From: Prevotella sp.
Lineage (GTDB): Bacteria; Bacteroidota; Bacteroidia; Bacteroidales; Bacteroidaceae
Length of the DNA stretch: 41,738 nucleotides
Reading direction: 5' to 3'
Assembly (NCBI GenBank): GCA_016281055.1
Contig: JAEEHW010000150.1
Coordinates: forward strand, 1 to 41,738
The notes beneath the pieces are model-generated. The model saw nothing but the letters and a program-made list of their open reading frames with translations. It was not told where the DNA came from and searched no databases. This document shows positions 23,248 through 32,402 of this stretch, piece by piece. How positions within the stretch are numbered: the first letter of the stretch is position 1; each line of letters begins with the position of its first letter. Both the position numbers and the translations under genes were made by a program.

Positions 23248-24261
23248 ATGAGCGGGCAGAATAAAATAAAAGCTGTTGCTGAAGAGCCAGAAAGACACTT
23301 AGATGACAAGACCTTGCATCGCCTGAAATTCATTGATATTTCAAAGGCCATAGGACTTGTCTTCGTGATGTTGAGCCATATATGCAGTGTGCTTGCTGAG
23401 CGTGCCACCCCTTTCTTTATAACTGTTTTCTTCGTTGTCAGCGGGTATTGCACAATCAGAGAAGTGAAGATAAGCAAGAAGTTCAAAAAACTGATTATAC
23501 CATACATTATTTTTACAATAATACTGTTTGCCCTGAATGGAACGCACGAAAGCATAGATTTCATTGGTGCGCTTTATAGCCGGTGGTGCCTGTATCAGAT
23601 ATTCATTGAGGACAATATCCTTTTCCTTCGTTCCAACAACGGGCCTTTATGGTTCCTCACATCAATGTTCGTGGCTTTCCTGTTGTTCAAAATAATAGAG
23701 AAATGTCAGAAAGAGACTTATAAGCTGATGGTAGTGGCGATATACATCATAATATCATACCTGATGACCTATTTGCCAATACTGCTGCCGTGGAGCATTG
23801 ACACTGCATTCCTTATGGCTACATTCATATATTTGGGGGTAAAGGTAAGGGAATTGGAACTGATGAAGAAGATAAATATCTGGTGGTGTGTGATATTATG
23901 TGCATTATATGTCATCTTTTATCATTGCTGCGCACCGGTAAACATATCAGTCAGAGTGTATGGCAACCATATATTCTTGTTCATCCCGGCATCAGTAGTT
24001 GGCTGTCTTGTAGTGATGAAACTCTCGCAGTATCTGGAGAGATATGCTGTCGGTAACATACTGTCAAGGATAGGACAATGCTCATTGACTATTTTCTGTT
24101 TGCACATGCCTTTCATCGGCTATTGGAACAAGATATTGTCAACATTGGCTATTGACATGCATCCTTATGTCAATGCCGTTTTGTGCCTGGTGTTCTTGAT
24201 GGTGTGTCTGTATCCATTGTCATTATTGTTTGATAAATATATATTGAATAAGTTGACTTAG
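23248..24261 (+). CDS. Membrane acyltransferase, family 3 (OafA/WecH-like)
   Basis: Integral membrane enzyme predicted to O-acetylate a sugar of a surface polysaccharide. 337 residues with about ten hydrophobic segments. The N-terminal FIDISKAIGLVFVMLSHI with the conserved histidine, and FFITVFFVVSGYC, are typical of Acyl_transf_3. The first 25 residues are a polar cytoplasmic tail. It has its own promoter and is separated from the next gene by 255 bases. It is the first gene of the polysaccharide region, so modification of that glycan is the likely role. Confidence 0.9.
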   Translation: MSGQNKIKAVAEEPERHLDDKTLHRLKFIDISKAIGLVFVMLSHICSVLAERATPFFITVFFVVSGYCTIREVKISKKFKKLIIPYIIFTIILFALNGTHESIDFIGALYSRWCLYQIFIEDNILFLRSNNGPLWFLTSMFVAFLLFKIIEKCQKETYKLMVVAIYIIISYLMTYLPILLPWSIDTAFLMATFIYLGVKVRELELMKKINIWWCVILCALYVIFYHCCAPVNISVRVYGNHIFLFIPASVVGCLVVMKLSQYLERYAVGNILSRIGQCSLTIFCLHMPFIGYWNKILSTLAIDMHPYVNAVLCLVFLMVCLYPLSLLFDKYILNKLT

Positions 24262-24507
24262 CCTGAATAATTCGGATAGCCAGAAAAAGCATGCGTTGTC
24301 GTGGTATGTTGAGAATAGCCTCTGTTTTAACAGAAATTGCAGGATTGAAAGAAAATTTCTCGGCATTTCCTTCCGTTTTTGGATTATTTTTAGTAACTTT
24401 GCATATAAGAACGTATGTATTGATTTGTTGACTAAGAACTTACAAAGATGATGTTGTTTCTTGGCATATGCAAAATATCGTTCTCTTTTTAATATGAATT
24501 ATTCAGG
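24262..24507. repeat. Possible 246-bp MITE-like element with 12-bp terminal inverted repeats
   Basis: CCTGAATAATTC (24262-24273) and GAATTATTCAGG (24496-24507) are perfect reverse complements at the edges of the gap between two genes. No target-site duplication is seen and there is no ORF inside. The segment contains the -7 element for the next gene. The pairing could be chance or an RNA structure. Confidence 0.4.
24394..24401 (+). promoter_or_regulatory. Probable promoter of the VanZ-glycosyltransferase unit
   Basis: TAACTTTG is a perfect -7 element; the -33 region is not well matched. It predicts a leader of about 110 nt before the ATG at 24517. Confidence 0.55.
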
Positions 24508-24516
24508 TCAGATTTA

Positions 24517-24891
24517 ATGAATATACCCTTATATATAAAGAAATACCCATGTTCGTGCCTTCTTGTGCTGGTTATATGGGTTGTATGTATGATACCCATA
24601 CCTGAAACACCACTTGATGAGATAAATCTCATAGACAAGTGGACACATTTTGTGATGTATGGCATACTGACTATTACAATATGGTGGGAATACCGGCGTA
24701 GGCATGAGAATGCAAGGAGAACCCAGCGGTTGTGGATCGGCGGTGTGGTATGCCCGGTGGTCATGGGTGTATTGGTGGAACTGGCGCAGGCCTATCTCAC
24801 AACATGCCGTTCCGGTGACTGGGTTGACGCATTGTGTAATTCATTGGGAGTGCTATTGGGTGTAATGGTAGGGTTGTTTATTATAAGATGA
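24517..24891 (+). CDS. VanZ-like membrane protein
   Basis: 124 residues with four hydrophobic segments. The VanZ-family landmarks are visible: DKWTHFVMYGILTITIWWEY at about 42-61 and VELAQAYLTTCRSGDWVDALCNSLG at about 88-112. The molecular activity of the family is not known; such proteins are common beside polysaccharide genes in Bacteroidales. The stop overlaps the start of the following glycosyltransferase (ATGA), so the two are translationally coupled. Confidence 0.9.
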   Translation: MNIPLYIKKYPCSCLLVLVIWVVCMIPIPETPLDEINLIDKWTHFVMYGILTITIWWEYRRRHENARRTQRLWIGGVVCPVVMGVLVELAQAYLTTCRSGDWVDALCNSLGVLLGVMVGLFIIR

Positions 24892-25967
24892 AAGTACTTA
24901 TATTAAGCACATACGAACGTACAGGTGGCGCGGCGATAGCTGCCTCACGACTGCTCCATGCCTTGCGTGGCAATGGGGTGGATGCCACCATGCTGTGTCG
25001 TCGTGATATTGCATGGGGACCGCAGAGAATGCGCAAGCAGTCGTGGACGAGTATCATCGAGCGTGGTGTGATATGGATGCGCAATGGCTTCTCTTCAAAA
25101 GATATCTGGGCGACAGACATAGCAATGTGCGGACAAGACATAACCAAGACACAGGAATACAAAGAAGCAGATGTGGTACATCTGCATTGGGTGAATCAGG
25201 GATTTCTGTCGCTAAGCATAATAGAAAAGATAGTGAAGAGTGGCAAGCGTGTGGTGTGGACCATGCACGATGAGTGGCCACTCGACGGTGTGCAGCATTA
25301 CTATGACAATGATGTGCGTAATGCTGATGACAAGAAGATAATAGAACGCAAGAAACAGGTGTATGGCAAAGGTTGCATAACATTTGTGGCATGCAGCGAG
25401 TGGTTGAAACACTTGTCGGAAACAAAGCCTTTGGCCGTAGGACAGAAAATCGTCAGCATACCCAATGCGATAGATACAAGCGTTTTTAGACCGATACCGC
25501 ACAAGAACAAGCGCAGGGTGTTGTTTGTTGCACAGAAAGTCACAGACGAGCGCAAGGGCGTAAGATATCTTGATGAGGCTGCAAAGATGCTTGATGATGT
25601 GGAGATTGTGGCCCTTGGTCGTGATATCCCATATATTGACAATGAAAGGGATATGGCAGAGTTGTATGCTTCAGTGGATGCTTTCGTCACCCCTTCGTTG
25701 CACGACAATTTGCCAAATACTATCATGGAGGCAATGGCCTGTGGTACACCATGCGTTGGATTCAATGTCGGGGGCATACCTGAAATGATAAATCATAAGG
25801 AGAATGGTTATGTGGCACGATATAAAGATGCAACAGACCTTGCCGAAGGTATTCGTATGGTATTGGACAACAGGGAACAGTGGGGAGCGGCAGCAAGAGA
25901 AAAGGTGTTGCGGGAATATTCCGAGCAATCAGTGGCACAGCGCTATATTGGATTGTATGAGTCATGA
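24888..25967 (+). CDS. Glycosyltransferase, GT4-like
   Basis: Retaining GT-B glycosyltransferase that would add one sugar to the surface glycan from a nucleotide sugar, on the cytoplasmic face. 359 residues. The N-terminal Rossmann half starts MKVLILSTYERTGGAAIAASRLLHAL; the C-terminal donor half has RVLFVAQKVTDERKGV and the family signature IMEAMACGTPCVGFNVGGIPEMI at about 283-305. It overlaps the VanZ gene by four bases and is followed 24 bp later by the first of two paired membrane proteins. Sugar specificity is not readable. Confidence 0.94.
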   Translation: MKVLILSTYERTGGAAIAASRLLHALRGNGVDATMLCRRDIAWGPQRMRKQSWTSIIERGVIWMRNGFSSKDIWATDIAMCGQDITKTQEYKEADVVHLHWVNQGFLSLSIIEKIVKSGKRVVWTMHDEWPLDGVQHYYDNDVRNADDKKIIERKKQVYGKGCITFVACSEWLKHLSETKPLAVGQKIVSIPNAIDTSVFRPIPHKNKRRVLFVAQKVTDERKGVRYLDEAAKMLDDVEIVALGRDIPYIDNERDMAELYASVDAFVTPSLHDNLPNTIMEAMACGTPCVGFNVGGIPEMINHKENGYVARYKDATDLAEGIRMVLDNREQWGAAAREKVLREYSEQSVAQRYIGLYES

Positions 25968-25991
25968 GTTATTGTGAAATGAATTATAAGA

Positions 25992-27428
25992 ATGTTGAAG
26001 GTAGGTAAGATATTCAGAATACGTCGAGAGGAACGGCTGTTCGCAATTGTGGCGGGAGTGTTTTTCTTTTTGCTCAATGCACTCAATGTTGTAAGGTACT
26101 GGAGTGCGTTGACGGGAGTAGATAGCAACACTTGGCAGAAATTCATCAAGGGATGGCATGTGTCAGGTTTTGATCCTATAACCTATTCGGTAGTTACAGA
26201 CTGGAGCATAGGTTACAATATTTATCGTCATCCGTTGCTGCCATATTTTATGTGGCCGTTGAGTATGCTCAACAAATTGTTGACATGGCTGACGGGCGTA
26301 AACTGTGCCATTTTGATTGTTGCGTGTCTCCTGATATTCTGCGCACTATATTCTGCTTTGTTTATATACAGAATCTTCACGGAGATTATAGAGATAAAAA
26401 AGATTGAGGCAAGTGTGTTGACGGGATTGACATTCTCGTTTGCATACATAATGCTTGCTGCACTGGTGCCAGATCATTTCATTATGTCAATGTTCTGTCT
26501 TACATTGACGTTATATCTTTGTGGCTTGAAGCTGAAGAACGGCAGTGCGCTGAATATGTGGCAGACCATTGCGATGTTTGTGCTGACGGCAGGTGTGTCG
26601 CTCAACAACGGCTTGAAGATATTCCTTGCTGCCATGGTGACGCGCAGACGCAGGTTCTTCGAGTGGCGGTTCCTGCTTTTTGCTGTGCTGCTGCCTTCTG
26701 CTTTGATATGGACGAGCGCAAGGATGAGTTACGCACATTTTGTGTGGCCCAAGGAAGTGGCGCGCCATGAAAGGAAGGTGAAGGCGGAGAAACGTCAGAT
26801 GGAGAAGATACGTACCGCAGTGCTCGATACCATTAAGACAAAAGACAGCGTACTTGTGCAGGCTGCTGTTGACAGTGCACTGGCAGAACAGAAAGCACGC
26901 AAGGACAGACGATACAAAATGAGTGCATTGTACAAGCATACCGGTGAACCCATAACCAATGGAGAGTTTATGCGTTGGACGGACATCACCACTTCACGCA
27001 TGGATGTTGCTGTGGAATGTCTTTTTGGGGAAGGCATCATGCTGCATGAGGATTATGTGCTTGGAGATGTGTTGGTGAACCGCCCGATAGTAGTACATTA
27101 TAAAAACTGGTTCAACTATGTGGTGGAATTTATGCTTGTGCTATTGTTCCTCATTGGCGTATGGTACGGCAGACGACAGCTGTTCCTATGGACAGCGATG
27201 TCTTTCTTCCTTATGGATATGCTGTTGCACATGGGACTGGGATTCGGCATCAATGAGATATTCATAATGTCGGCACATTACCTCTTTGTACTGCCGATAG
27301 CGATGGCATATCTTATGAAATCACTCAAAGAGAAATATCGCACTGTATTGACATGGGCACTTGGCGTGGTGGCTCTGTATCTCGTGGTGTGGAATGTGTC
27401 ATTGTTGGTGTATTACCTCTATATGTAG
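25992..27428 (+). CDS. Multi-membrane protein, possibly DUF6080, paralog 1
   Basis: 478 residues with about nine or ten hydrophobic segments and a charged central segment (about 255-320, rich in Lys/Arg/Glu). Unknown function. It shares with the next gene the pattern GFDxxTYxVxTxW, RHPxLxYxMWP, LN and LYxIFR in the N-terminal part, and GEG(I/L)xLHEDYxL with IVxxYKNxxNYxVE later. The layout of an early loop followed by many membrane helices recalls GT-C glycosyltransferases or polymerases; I think it may be the family called DUF6080 but cannot confirm. In the polysaccharide locus, with no other Wzy candidate, a polymerase or lipid-linked sugar transferase role is plausible. Confidence 0.8.
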   Translation: MLKVGKIFRIRREERLFAIVAGVFFFLLNALNVVRYWSALTGVDSNTWQKFIKGWHVSGFDPITYSVVTDWSIGYNIYRHPLLPYFMWPLSMLNKLLTWLTGVNCAILIVACLLIFCALYSALFIYRIFTEIIEIKKIEASVLTGLTFSFAYIMLAALVPDHFIMSMFCLTLTLYLCGLKLKNGSALNMWQTIAMFVLTAGVSLNNGLKIFLAAMVTRRRRFFEWRFLLFAVLLPSALIWTSARMSYAHFVWPKEVARHERKVKAEKRQMEKIRTAVLDTIKTKDSVLVQAAVDSALAEQKARKDRRYKMSALYKHTGEPITNGEFMRWTDITTSRMDVAVECLFGEGIMLHEDYVLGDVLVNRPIVVHYKNWFNYVVEFMLVLLFLIGVWYGRRQLFLWTAMSFFLMDMLLHMGLGFGINEIFIMSAHYLFVLPIAMAYLMKSLKEKYRTVLTWALGVVALYLVVWNVSLLVYYLYM

Positions 27429-27438
27429 TTGAGGAAGG

Positions 27439-28788
27439 ATGTTTATGAGGAGACATTTAGAAATTATAATTATAATACTATTGGGACTGATGTTGTTTGC
27501 AGGTCTCAACTGTATGGTGCTGGCTTATGCGCCGGATGAATGGACCAACACGCATATAGGACCATGGTCTGCATTTCATCACGGGTTCGACTTCTCTGGT
27601 TTTGATCAGGTTACATATATTGTGATTACCCAGTGGCGCCCCCTTTACACACACCTACGTCATCCTGCCCTGATGTATATGATGTGGCCTTTCGCACAGT
27701 TGAACGATATCCTTAAGGAAGCATACGGCATCAATTTTTCCATTTACATAGTTGCTGTGGTGTGGACGCTGTTGAGCACGTTGTCATGGGTAACCCTCTA
27801 TAAGATATTCAGGAAGGTGCAGATGATGACAGTGACGGAAAGCCTGTTGCTGAATTTCTTCTTCTATTCTTTTGCATACGTCATGCTGGCAACATTTGCT
27901 CCAGACCACATGCTGTTGTCGATGACGGTGATGTTGCTCATGCTTTATTTGTCAGGCAAGGCTATGAAGCAAGGAAAGCAGCTTGCGACATGGAAAGTAC
28001 TGCTGCTCTATCTCTTCGGTACGGGAATATCCACAACCAACGGCATAAAGATATGGCTTGTGGATGCTGCATGCAGGTTGAGAAAGGGAAGAGTGTGGGC
28101 ATTTGTCAAGCATAGTCTCTTGTATATCATTCCAACGATGATAGTCGCTGCACTGTATATTCATCAGGAACATAATGCAAACGTGGAAGAAGAACGGTAT
28201 CAAAAGCGCATAGAGGCAAAAGCCATGCGTAAAGATAGCGTGGGCTACAAGAAGGACGTTGCAGAGAGGGAAAAGAAATTGGCAGCCCGTGTAAGTAAGC
28301 AGCTGGTTGACAATCCTCTTTTTGAGTTTACCGACAATACGATACCACTTATGCCTACACTTGTGGAGAATATCTATGGAGAAGGTTTGCAACTGCATGA
28401 GGACTACCTGCTCCGTGATGCGAATATAATAGGTGAACGTCCGGTGATTGTGAAATACACCAACCGGTACAACTACATTGTTGAAGCACTTATACTGCTG
28501 TTGTTCTTCTGCGGAGTGGTAGTCGGTTGTCGTCAGCGTTTTCTGTGGATGTGCATGATGCCGTTTCTGTTTGATATGCTGTTGCATGTGGGATTGCGCT
28601 TTGCACTTACCGATGTTTATATCATGACGGCACACTGGGCTTTTGTCATACCAGTGGCAGTGGCATATCTTGTGAAAAAACTAAGGCGTTTTGTATTTGC
28701 ATATAGAATAATCATCATGCTTCTTGTTTGTATGACGGTTTCCCTTTTGACATGGAACTTACGCCTTATCATTATTCACTTTCTTTAA
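27439..28788 (+). CDS. Multi-membrane protein, possibly DUF6080, paralog 2
   Basis: 449 residues, tandem paralog of the preceding gene and 10 bp after it. The same blocks are present: GFDQVTYIVITQW, RHPALMYMMWPFAQLN, LYKIFRKV, a charged middle (about 240-285), GEGLQLHEDYLLRD and NRYNYIVEALILLLFF. An in-frame ATG at 27445 is an alternative start. Its 3' end overlaps that of the convergent glycosyltransferase gene by 30 bp. Function unknown; see paralog 1 for the GT-C/polymerase idea. Confidence 0.8.
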   Translation: MFMRRHLEIIIIILLGLMLFAGLNCMVLAYAPDEWTNTHIGPWSAFHHGFDFSGFDQVTYIVITQWRPLYTHLRHPALMYMMWPFAQLNDILKEAYGINFSIYIVAVVWTLLSTLSWVTLYKIFRKVQMMTVTESLLLNFFFYSFAYVMLATFAPDHMLLSMTVMLLMLYLSGKAMKQGKQLATWKVLLLYLFGTGISTTNGIKIWLVDAACRLRKGRVWAFVKHSLLYIIPTMIVAALYIHQEHNANVEEERYQKRIEAKAMRKDSVGYKKDVAEREKKLAARVSKQLVDNPLFEFTDNTIPLMPTLVENIYGEGLQLHEDYLLRDANIIGERPVIVKYTNRYNYIVEALILLLFFCGVVVGCRQRFLWMCMMPFLFDMLLHVGLRFALTDVYIMTAHWAFVIPVAVAYLVKKLRRFVFAYRIIIMLLVCMTVSLLTWNLRLIIIHFL

Positions 28789-29835
28789 TGCCTCCGCTAT
28801 GATGTGGGCGGTGTGTGAGATGTTGTAGGTCTGTTCGGCCATCTCATGAGCCCGTTTTCCCATGCGCTCAGCTTCATCTGGATTGTCAGCGATGAAGCGT
28901 ATGGCTTTCCTCCAGCCGTCCGTGTCTCCGTAAGGTACGCTGATGCCGCACCCTTCTTCGCTGGCATCGAATGGTTGGTTAGGATTTTTTGATATTATGA
29001 CAGGCAGGCCAAAGGCGAGAGCCTCCACAAGAGTAGTGAGGCCAACGGTATAGTTTGTTTCCTTGCAACAGATGCAGATGGCTTTGTGTCTCCATATCTC
29101 ATGGGCCAGTTCATTCATGAGGTGTTTCTTGCCGTGATTTATATTGACGGTTACATTGGATGGTATTGATGTTGTAGAGAACACTTGCTCGTAGTTCACC
29201 CCACCACTGTCAGCTGTGGAGAATAAGTCAAGATGCTGGTCGGGTGTGCCGGCAAATGCTTCCACCAGTGTCGGCATATCGCGGTTTTCCTTGCCTGTAG
29301 AGATAAAGCCTTCATGGTTCGTACATGGATTGTTGTTCATCAGACGATTGTAAAAATCCATATCGGCACCCCATGCACATTGTTCTGTCCCGCTTGTGGT
29401 AATTCTGCCGGAGGCCAGCGAACGATTCTTCAGGTAGTCACTGAAGAAAAACATGTGGTCGATGCCTCTATAGAAGAAACGGGCAATTCGTTCCTTCAGG
29501 GGATTGCCGGAGTTTTCCACTGGCTGGTGGTGCCAGCATACGATGGGTTTACGGTACAGTCCCAATGCCCTTAACAGTATTATTATCTCGATGCCGTTGT
29601 GCCTTGTGGCATATACTGCATCTATTTTCTCATGACAGGTCAGTATCTGCCATGCGTTGTATATCATCCGCAAGAACCTTGGCACATGGCGATCAATGTA
29701 TTTGTAAAATACCACGTCGATGCCTTCCTGCGGCAAATGGGTGGCTCCGTATAGGAAGTGAGCAGGAAACCTTCCCTCGCTCCATTCTTTGTGAATAAAC
29801 TTTATGTCTTGTGTATGATAGAAGAAAACACGCAT
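28759..29835 (-). CDS. Glycosyltransferase, GT4-like
   Basis: 358 residues, GT-B type. The N-terminal half holds a conserved-looking ATRHNGIEIIILLRALG and WHHQPVENSG; the donor half holds GFISTGKENRDMPTLVEAF at about 188-206, and TTLVEALAFGLPVIISKNPNQPF with the GT4 glutamate at about 277. No membrane segment, so cytoplasmic face of the inner membrane. It follows the flippase gene by four bases on the same strand and is probably cotranscribed. It overlaps the convergent membrane protein gene by 30 bp at the 3' end. Sugar specificity unknown. Confidence 0.9.
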   Translation of the reverse strand: MRVFFYHTQDIKFIHKEWSEGRFPAHFLYGATHLPQEGIDVVFYKYIDRHVPRFLRMIYNAWQILTCHEKIDAVYATRHNGIEIIILLRALGLYRKPIVCWHHQPVENSGNPLKERIARFFYRGIDHMFFFSDYLKNRSLASGRITTSGTEQCAWGADMDFYNRLMNNNPCTNHEGFISTGKENRDMPTLVEAFAGTPDQHLDLFSTADSGGVNYEQVFSTTSIPSNVTVNINHGKKHLMNELAHEIWRHKAICICCKETNYTVGLTTLVEALAFGLPVIISKNPNQPFDASEEGCGISVPYGDTDGWRKAIRFIADNPDEAERMGKRAHEMAEQTYNISHTAHIIAEALKKVNNDKA

Positions 29836-29839
29836 GGCA

Positions 29840-31279
29840 TTATTTTTTTCTTAAGTATTCTATGCTTTCTCGCATTATCCTGGCACCGCTAAGGTATGTT
29901 ATTCCAATGTAGAGCAAAGCTGCGAGTGTTATCTTTGCTACAATGGCGATGTATATGTTCTCAATGTTTCGTGTGGCAAACCATGTGATAGCCATCACTG
30001 CGGCTGCAAAACAGAAAAATGGTAGTACGTCTTTCATTGCATCCCAGAATGAGAGTCGAATCATCCTCCATGCGAACCATTGCCATACCACGAGCCACAA
30101 TAAGTTGATGGCGACGAAATATATAATCATGGGATACATGCCATAGGAGTGTAAGAGGAAAAGTCCAGCCCATACGAGTATGCAGAGCGATATGGTGCAG
30201 AACATGTTTATTCCGGACTTTCCACGGCTTATCGCCATGTTGCTGTATAGCATGGTTATGGGGTAGAAAGCACCGTAGATACATAGCAGCGACAGTATTG
30301 GCGCACTCTCTATCCATTTATTCCTGACGGTGATAAGGATGAACTCTGGAGCTATTAGTGCCAGTCCCAGCATACAGGGGAAACTTACGAAACTTGCAAA
30401 ACGCAACATCTTGCGGAATACCATGCGGTAGCGTCCGTCATCATCTGCCACTTGTGCCAGCACTGGCTGTGATACACCGCTCATCATGCCCTGTATGGTA
30501 TTTACCGCCATGTCGTTCCATTTGCGGGCATTGCTGTATATGCCTGCGGTTTTGGTGTTGTAGTAATGGCCGAGCAGGAAAGAGAATACCTGTGAGTTGA
30601 GTTGGTTGAAGAGGTTCGTTACAAGCAGTTTGCTTGAAAATGAGAACATCTTCCATGCAGGTCTGAGGTCAATATGCAGCGTTGGCCTCCATGGTGACAC
30701 ATACCAGTTGCATATAGTGGTGACAAGCACATATACCAGCGCCTGTGTCGCCAGTCCCCAGAATGCAAATCCGAGAAACGCCATTGTGACACCGATGATG
30801 TTTGAAACCAGCAGGGCCACAATCAATGTGATGCTGTTCTGCTTTACCAGCAAGTGTCCCATGATGTAGGCTCGTTGTACGGAGCCTAATGCGGAAAATA
30901 CGAAACCAAGAAATAACAAGCGGGCGAGTGGGCAGAGCACGGGCTCATGGTAAAACTCGGCAATGTATGGTGCGGCAAACCATAGTATGACGTATATGGA
31001 AATGCTTACAATAATGTTGAACCAAAACACGGCGTTGTATTCATCGTGTGTTGGTTCTTTCTTGTTTATGAGTGCAGCATTGAAGCCGCTCTCCTGAAGA
31101 CTTGCGGCAATACTCGAGAATATCAAGAGTACCGCAATCTTGCCATAGTCTTCTGGTGTCAGCAGATTCAGAAGTATGATGCCGAACAGTGCACCGAGCA
31201 ACTGTACTATACCGTTACTGAAACCACCCCATATCAATCCGCGGGCTGTCTTCTGTTTTAGACTATTGTCATCTGTCAT
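29840..31279 (-). CDS. wzx: Polysaccharide flippase, Wzx/MOP family
   Basis: Inner-membrane protein that flips lipid-linked oligosaccharide units to the periplasmic face. About 479 residues with 12-14 hydrophobic segments. The N-terminus (LKQKTARGLIWGGFSNGIVQLLGALFGIILLNLLTPEDYGKIAVLLIF) is typical of the polysaccharide synthesis exporters, as is ESGFNAALINKKEPTHDEYNAVFW. The open frame extends to 31333, but that lies beyond the promoter at 31303-31334; ATG 31279 gives the expected short polar N-terminus MTDDNSLKQK. It is first in a two-gene unit with the glycosyltransferase at 28759. Confidence 0.92.
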   Translation of the reverse strand: MTDDNSLKQKTARGLIWGGFSNGIVQLLGALFGIILLNLLTPEDYGKIAVLLIFSSIAASLQESGFNAALINKKEPTHDEYNAVFWFNIIVSISIYVILWFAAPYIAEFYHEPVLCPLARLLFLGFVFSALGSVQRAYIMGHLLVKQNSITLIVALLVSNIIGVTMAFLGFAFWGLATQALVYVLVTTICNWYVSPWRPTLHIDLRPAWKMFSFSSKLLVTNLFNQLNSQVFSFLLGHYYNTKTAGIYSNARKWNDMAVNTIQGMMSGVSQPVLAQVADDDGRYRMVFRKMLRFASFVSFPCMLGLALIAPEFILITVRNKWIESAPILSLLCIYGAFYPITMLYSNMAISRGKSGINMFCTISLCILVWAGLFLLHSYGMYPMIIYFVAINLLWLVVWQWFAWRMIRLSFWDAMKDVLPFFCFAAAVMAITWFATRNIENIYIAIVAKITLAALLYIGITYLSGARIMRESIEYLRKK

Positions 31280-31302
31280 GGTTGATGTATGAAAGTTGTA
31301 TG

Positions 31303-31334
31303 CAAAGTTAGTGTTTTTTTTGCTCATATACAAA
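31303..31334 (-). promoter_or_regulatory. Promoter of the flippase gene
   Basis: Perfect on the minus strand: TTTG (31331-31334), 20 bases, TAACTTTG (31303-31310). Predicted start of transcription near 31296 and a leader of about 17 nt. It overlaps the rightward promoter at 31319-31350. Confidence 0.85.
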
Positions 31335-31350
31335 TTTTTTACTACCTTTG
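31319..31350 (+). promoter_or_regulatory. Promoter of the glycosyltransferase-GH95-GT unit
   Basis: Perfect: TTTG (31319-31322), 20 bases, TACCTTTG (31343-31350). Predicted start of transcription near 31357. It is interleaved with the leftward flippase promoter, so the two polymerases would compete. Confidence 0.85.
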
Positions 31351-31382
31351 CTATCAGAATAGAAAATGAAATCGAAGTGATT

Positions 31383-32402
31383 ATGCAACAAGCAGAGGTT
31401 GATGTTTCCGTACTGATGCTCTTTCACGCTCGTCCTGACAACTTTGCACAGGTTTGGGCAGAGGTGAAGAAGGCTCGTCCTGCGCGCCTGTTCCTGTATC
31501 AAGACGGACCGCGTGAGGGAAAGAACGACATGCCGGGTATTCTGGCGTGCCGTGAACTGGTCAGTGATGAGAATATCGACTGGCAGTGCGAGGTACACCG
31601 TAATTACCAGACAAAGAATTATGGCTGCGATCCCAGTGAATATCTGTCGCAACGGTGGGCGTTCTCTCTGACAGACAAGTGTATAGTGCTAGAGGATGAC
31701 GATGTACCCTCACAGTCTTTCTTCCGTTTTTGCAAGGAAATGCTTGACCGCTATGAGCATGATGAACGCGTGACGATGATTTCCGGTTTCAATACTGACG
31801 AGCAGTCATCATGTAACGGGGATTATTTCTTTACTCGTATGTTCTCCATCTGGGGCTGGGCATCATGGGCGCGTGTGGTGAATAACTGGGACGGTGACTA
31901 CAGTTTTGTCAGGAATCCAGAGAAATATGCCATATTGTGTGATAAGGTGAAGCAGTATCACCAGCGTAGCGACATGCCGGACTTTGCCCGCCAGCATGCC
32001 GCATCGGGTGTTCAGTATTATGAGAGTATCTTTTGGGCATATATGCTCGTGAATGACGGACTTGCCATTGTTCCGCGCGTTAATATGATAAGTAACGTTG
32101 GTATGAACAGTGGCACGCACTATTCCACTCAGTTGGAACTGATGCCCAAACGTATGCGCCGTATGTTCACGATGCAGCGCCATGATATGGAGTTCCCTCT
32201 TGCGCATCCTGCTGAAGTGAAAGAGGACTACGGTTATCAGAAACGTGCATACCTGCAGCGTGCGTGGAACAACCCTTGGCGTAAGGTGCAGTATTCCATA
32301 GAAGAACTGTGGTTGAATCTGCGGCATGGAAACGTCAGGCAAATAGCACACGCTGCCTGGAACAGGGTAAGCATTATAGTCAGGGGAAAGCGTCATGCGT
32401 AA
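31383..32402 (+). CDS. GT-A glycosyltransferase (HlpA/GNT-I-like)
   Basis: 339 residues, cytoplasmic. It begins with a GT-A-type strand (DVSVLMLFHARPDNFAQVW), has NYGCDPSEYLSQRWAF, and the metal-binding acidic motif LEDDDV at 103-108 followed by PSQSFFRFCKEML, then VTMISGFN and FSIWGWASWARVV. This layout is like the hemolysin-type HlpA proteins and animal GNT-I, both inverting GT-A enzymes. The longer frame from 31296 would start before the promoter, so ATG 31383 is used. Its end overlaps the GH95 gene by 8 bp. Sugar specificity unknown. Confidence 0.87.
   Translation: MQQAEVDVSVLMLFHARPDNFAQVWAEVKKARPARLFLYQDGPREGKNDMPGILACRELVSDENIDWQCEVHRNYQTKNYGCDPSEYLSQRWAFSLTDKCIVLEDDDVPSQSFFRFCKEMLDRYEHDERVTMISGFNTDEQSSCNGDYFFTRMFSIWGWASWARVVNNWDGDYSFVRNPEKYAILCDKVKQYHQRSDMPDFARQHAASGVQYYESIFWAYMLVNDGLAIVPRVNMISNVGMNSGTHYSTQLELMPKRMRRMFTMQRHDMEFPLAHPAEVKEDYGYQKRAYLQRAWNNPWRKVQYSIEELWLNLRHGNVRQIAHAAWNRVSIIVRGKRHA

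Noticed and set aside
27952..28635. 227-codon open frame opposite the second membrane protein
   Set aside because: His/Cys-rich translation with no motif, wholly antisense to a paralogous gene pair.
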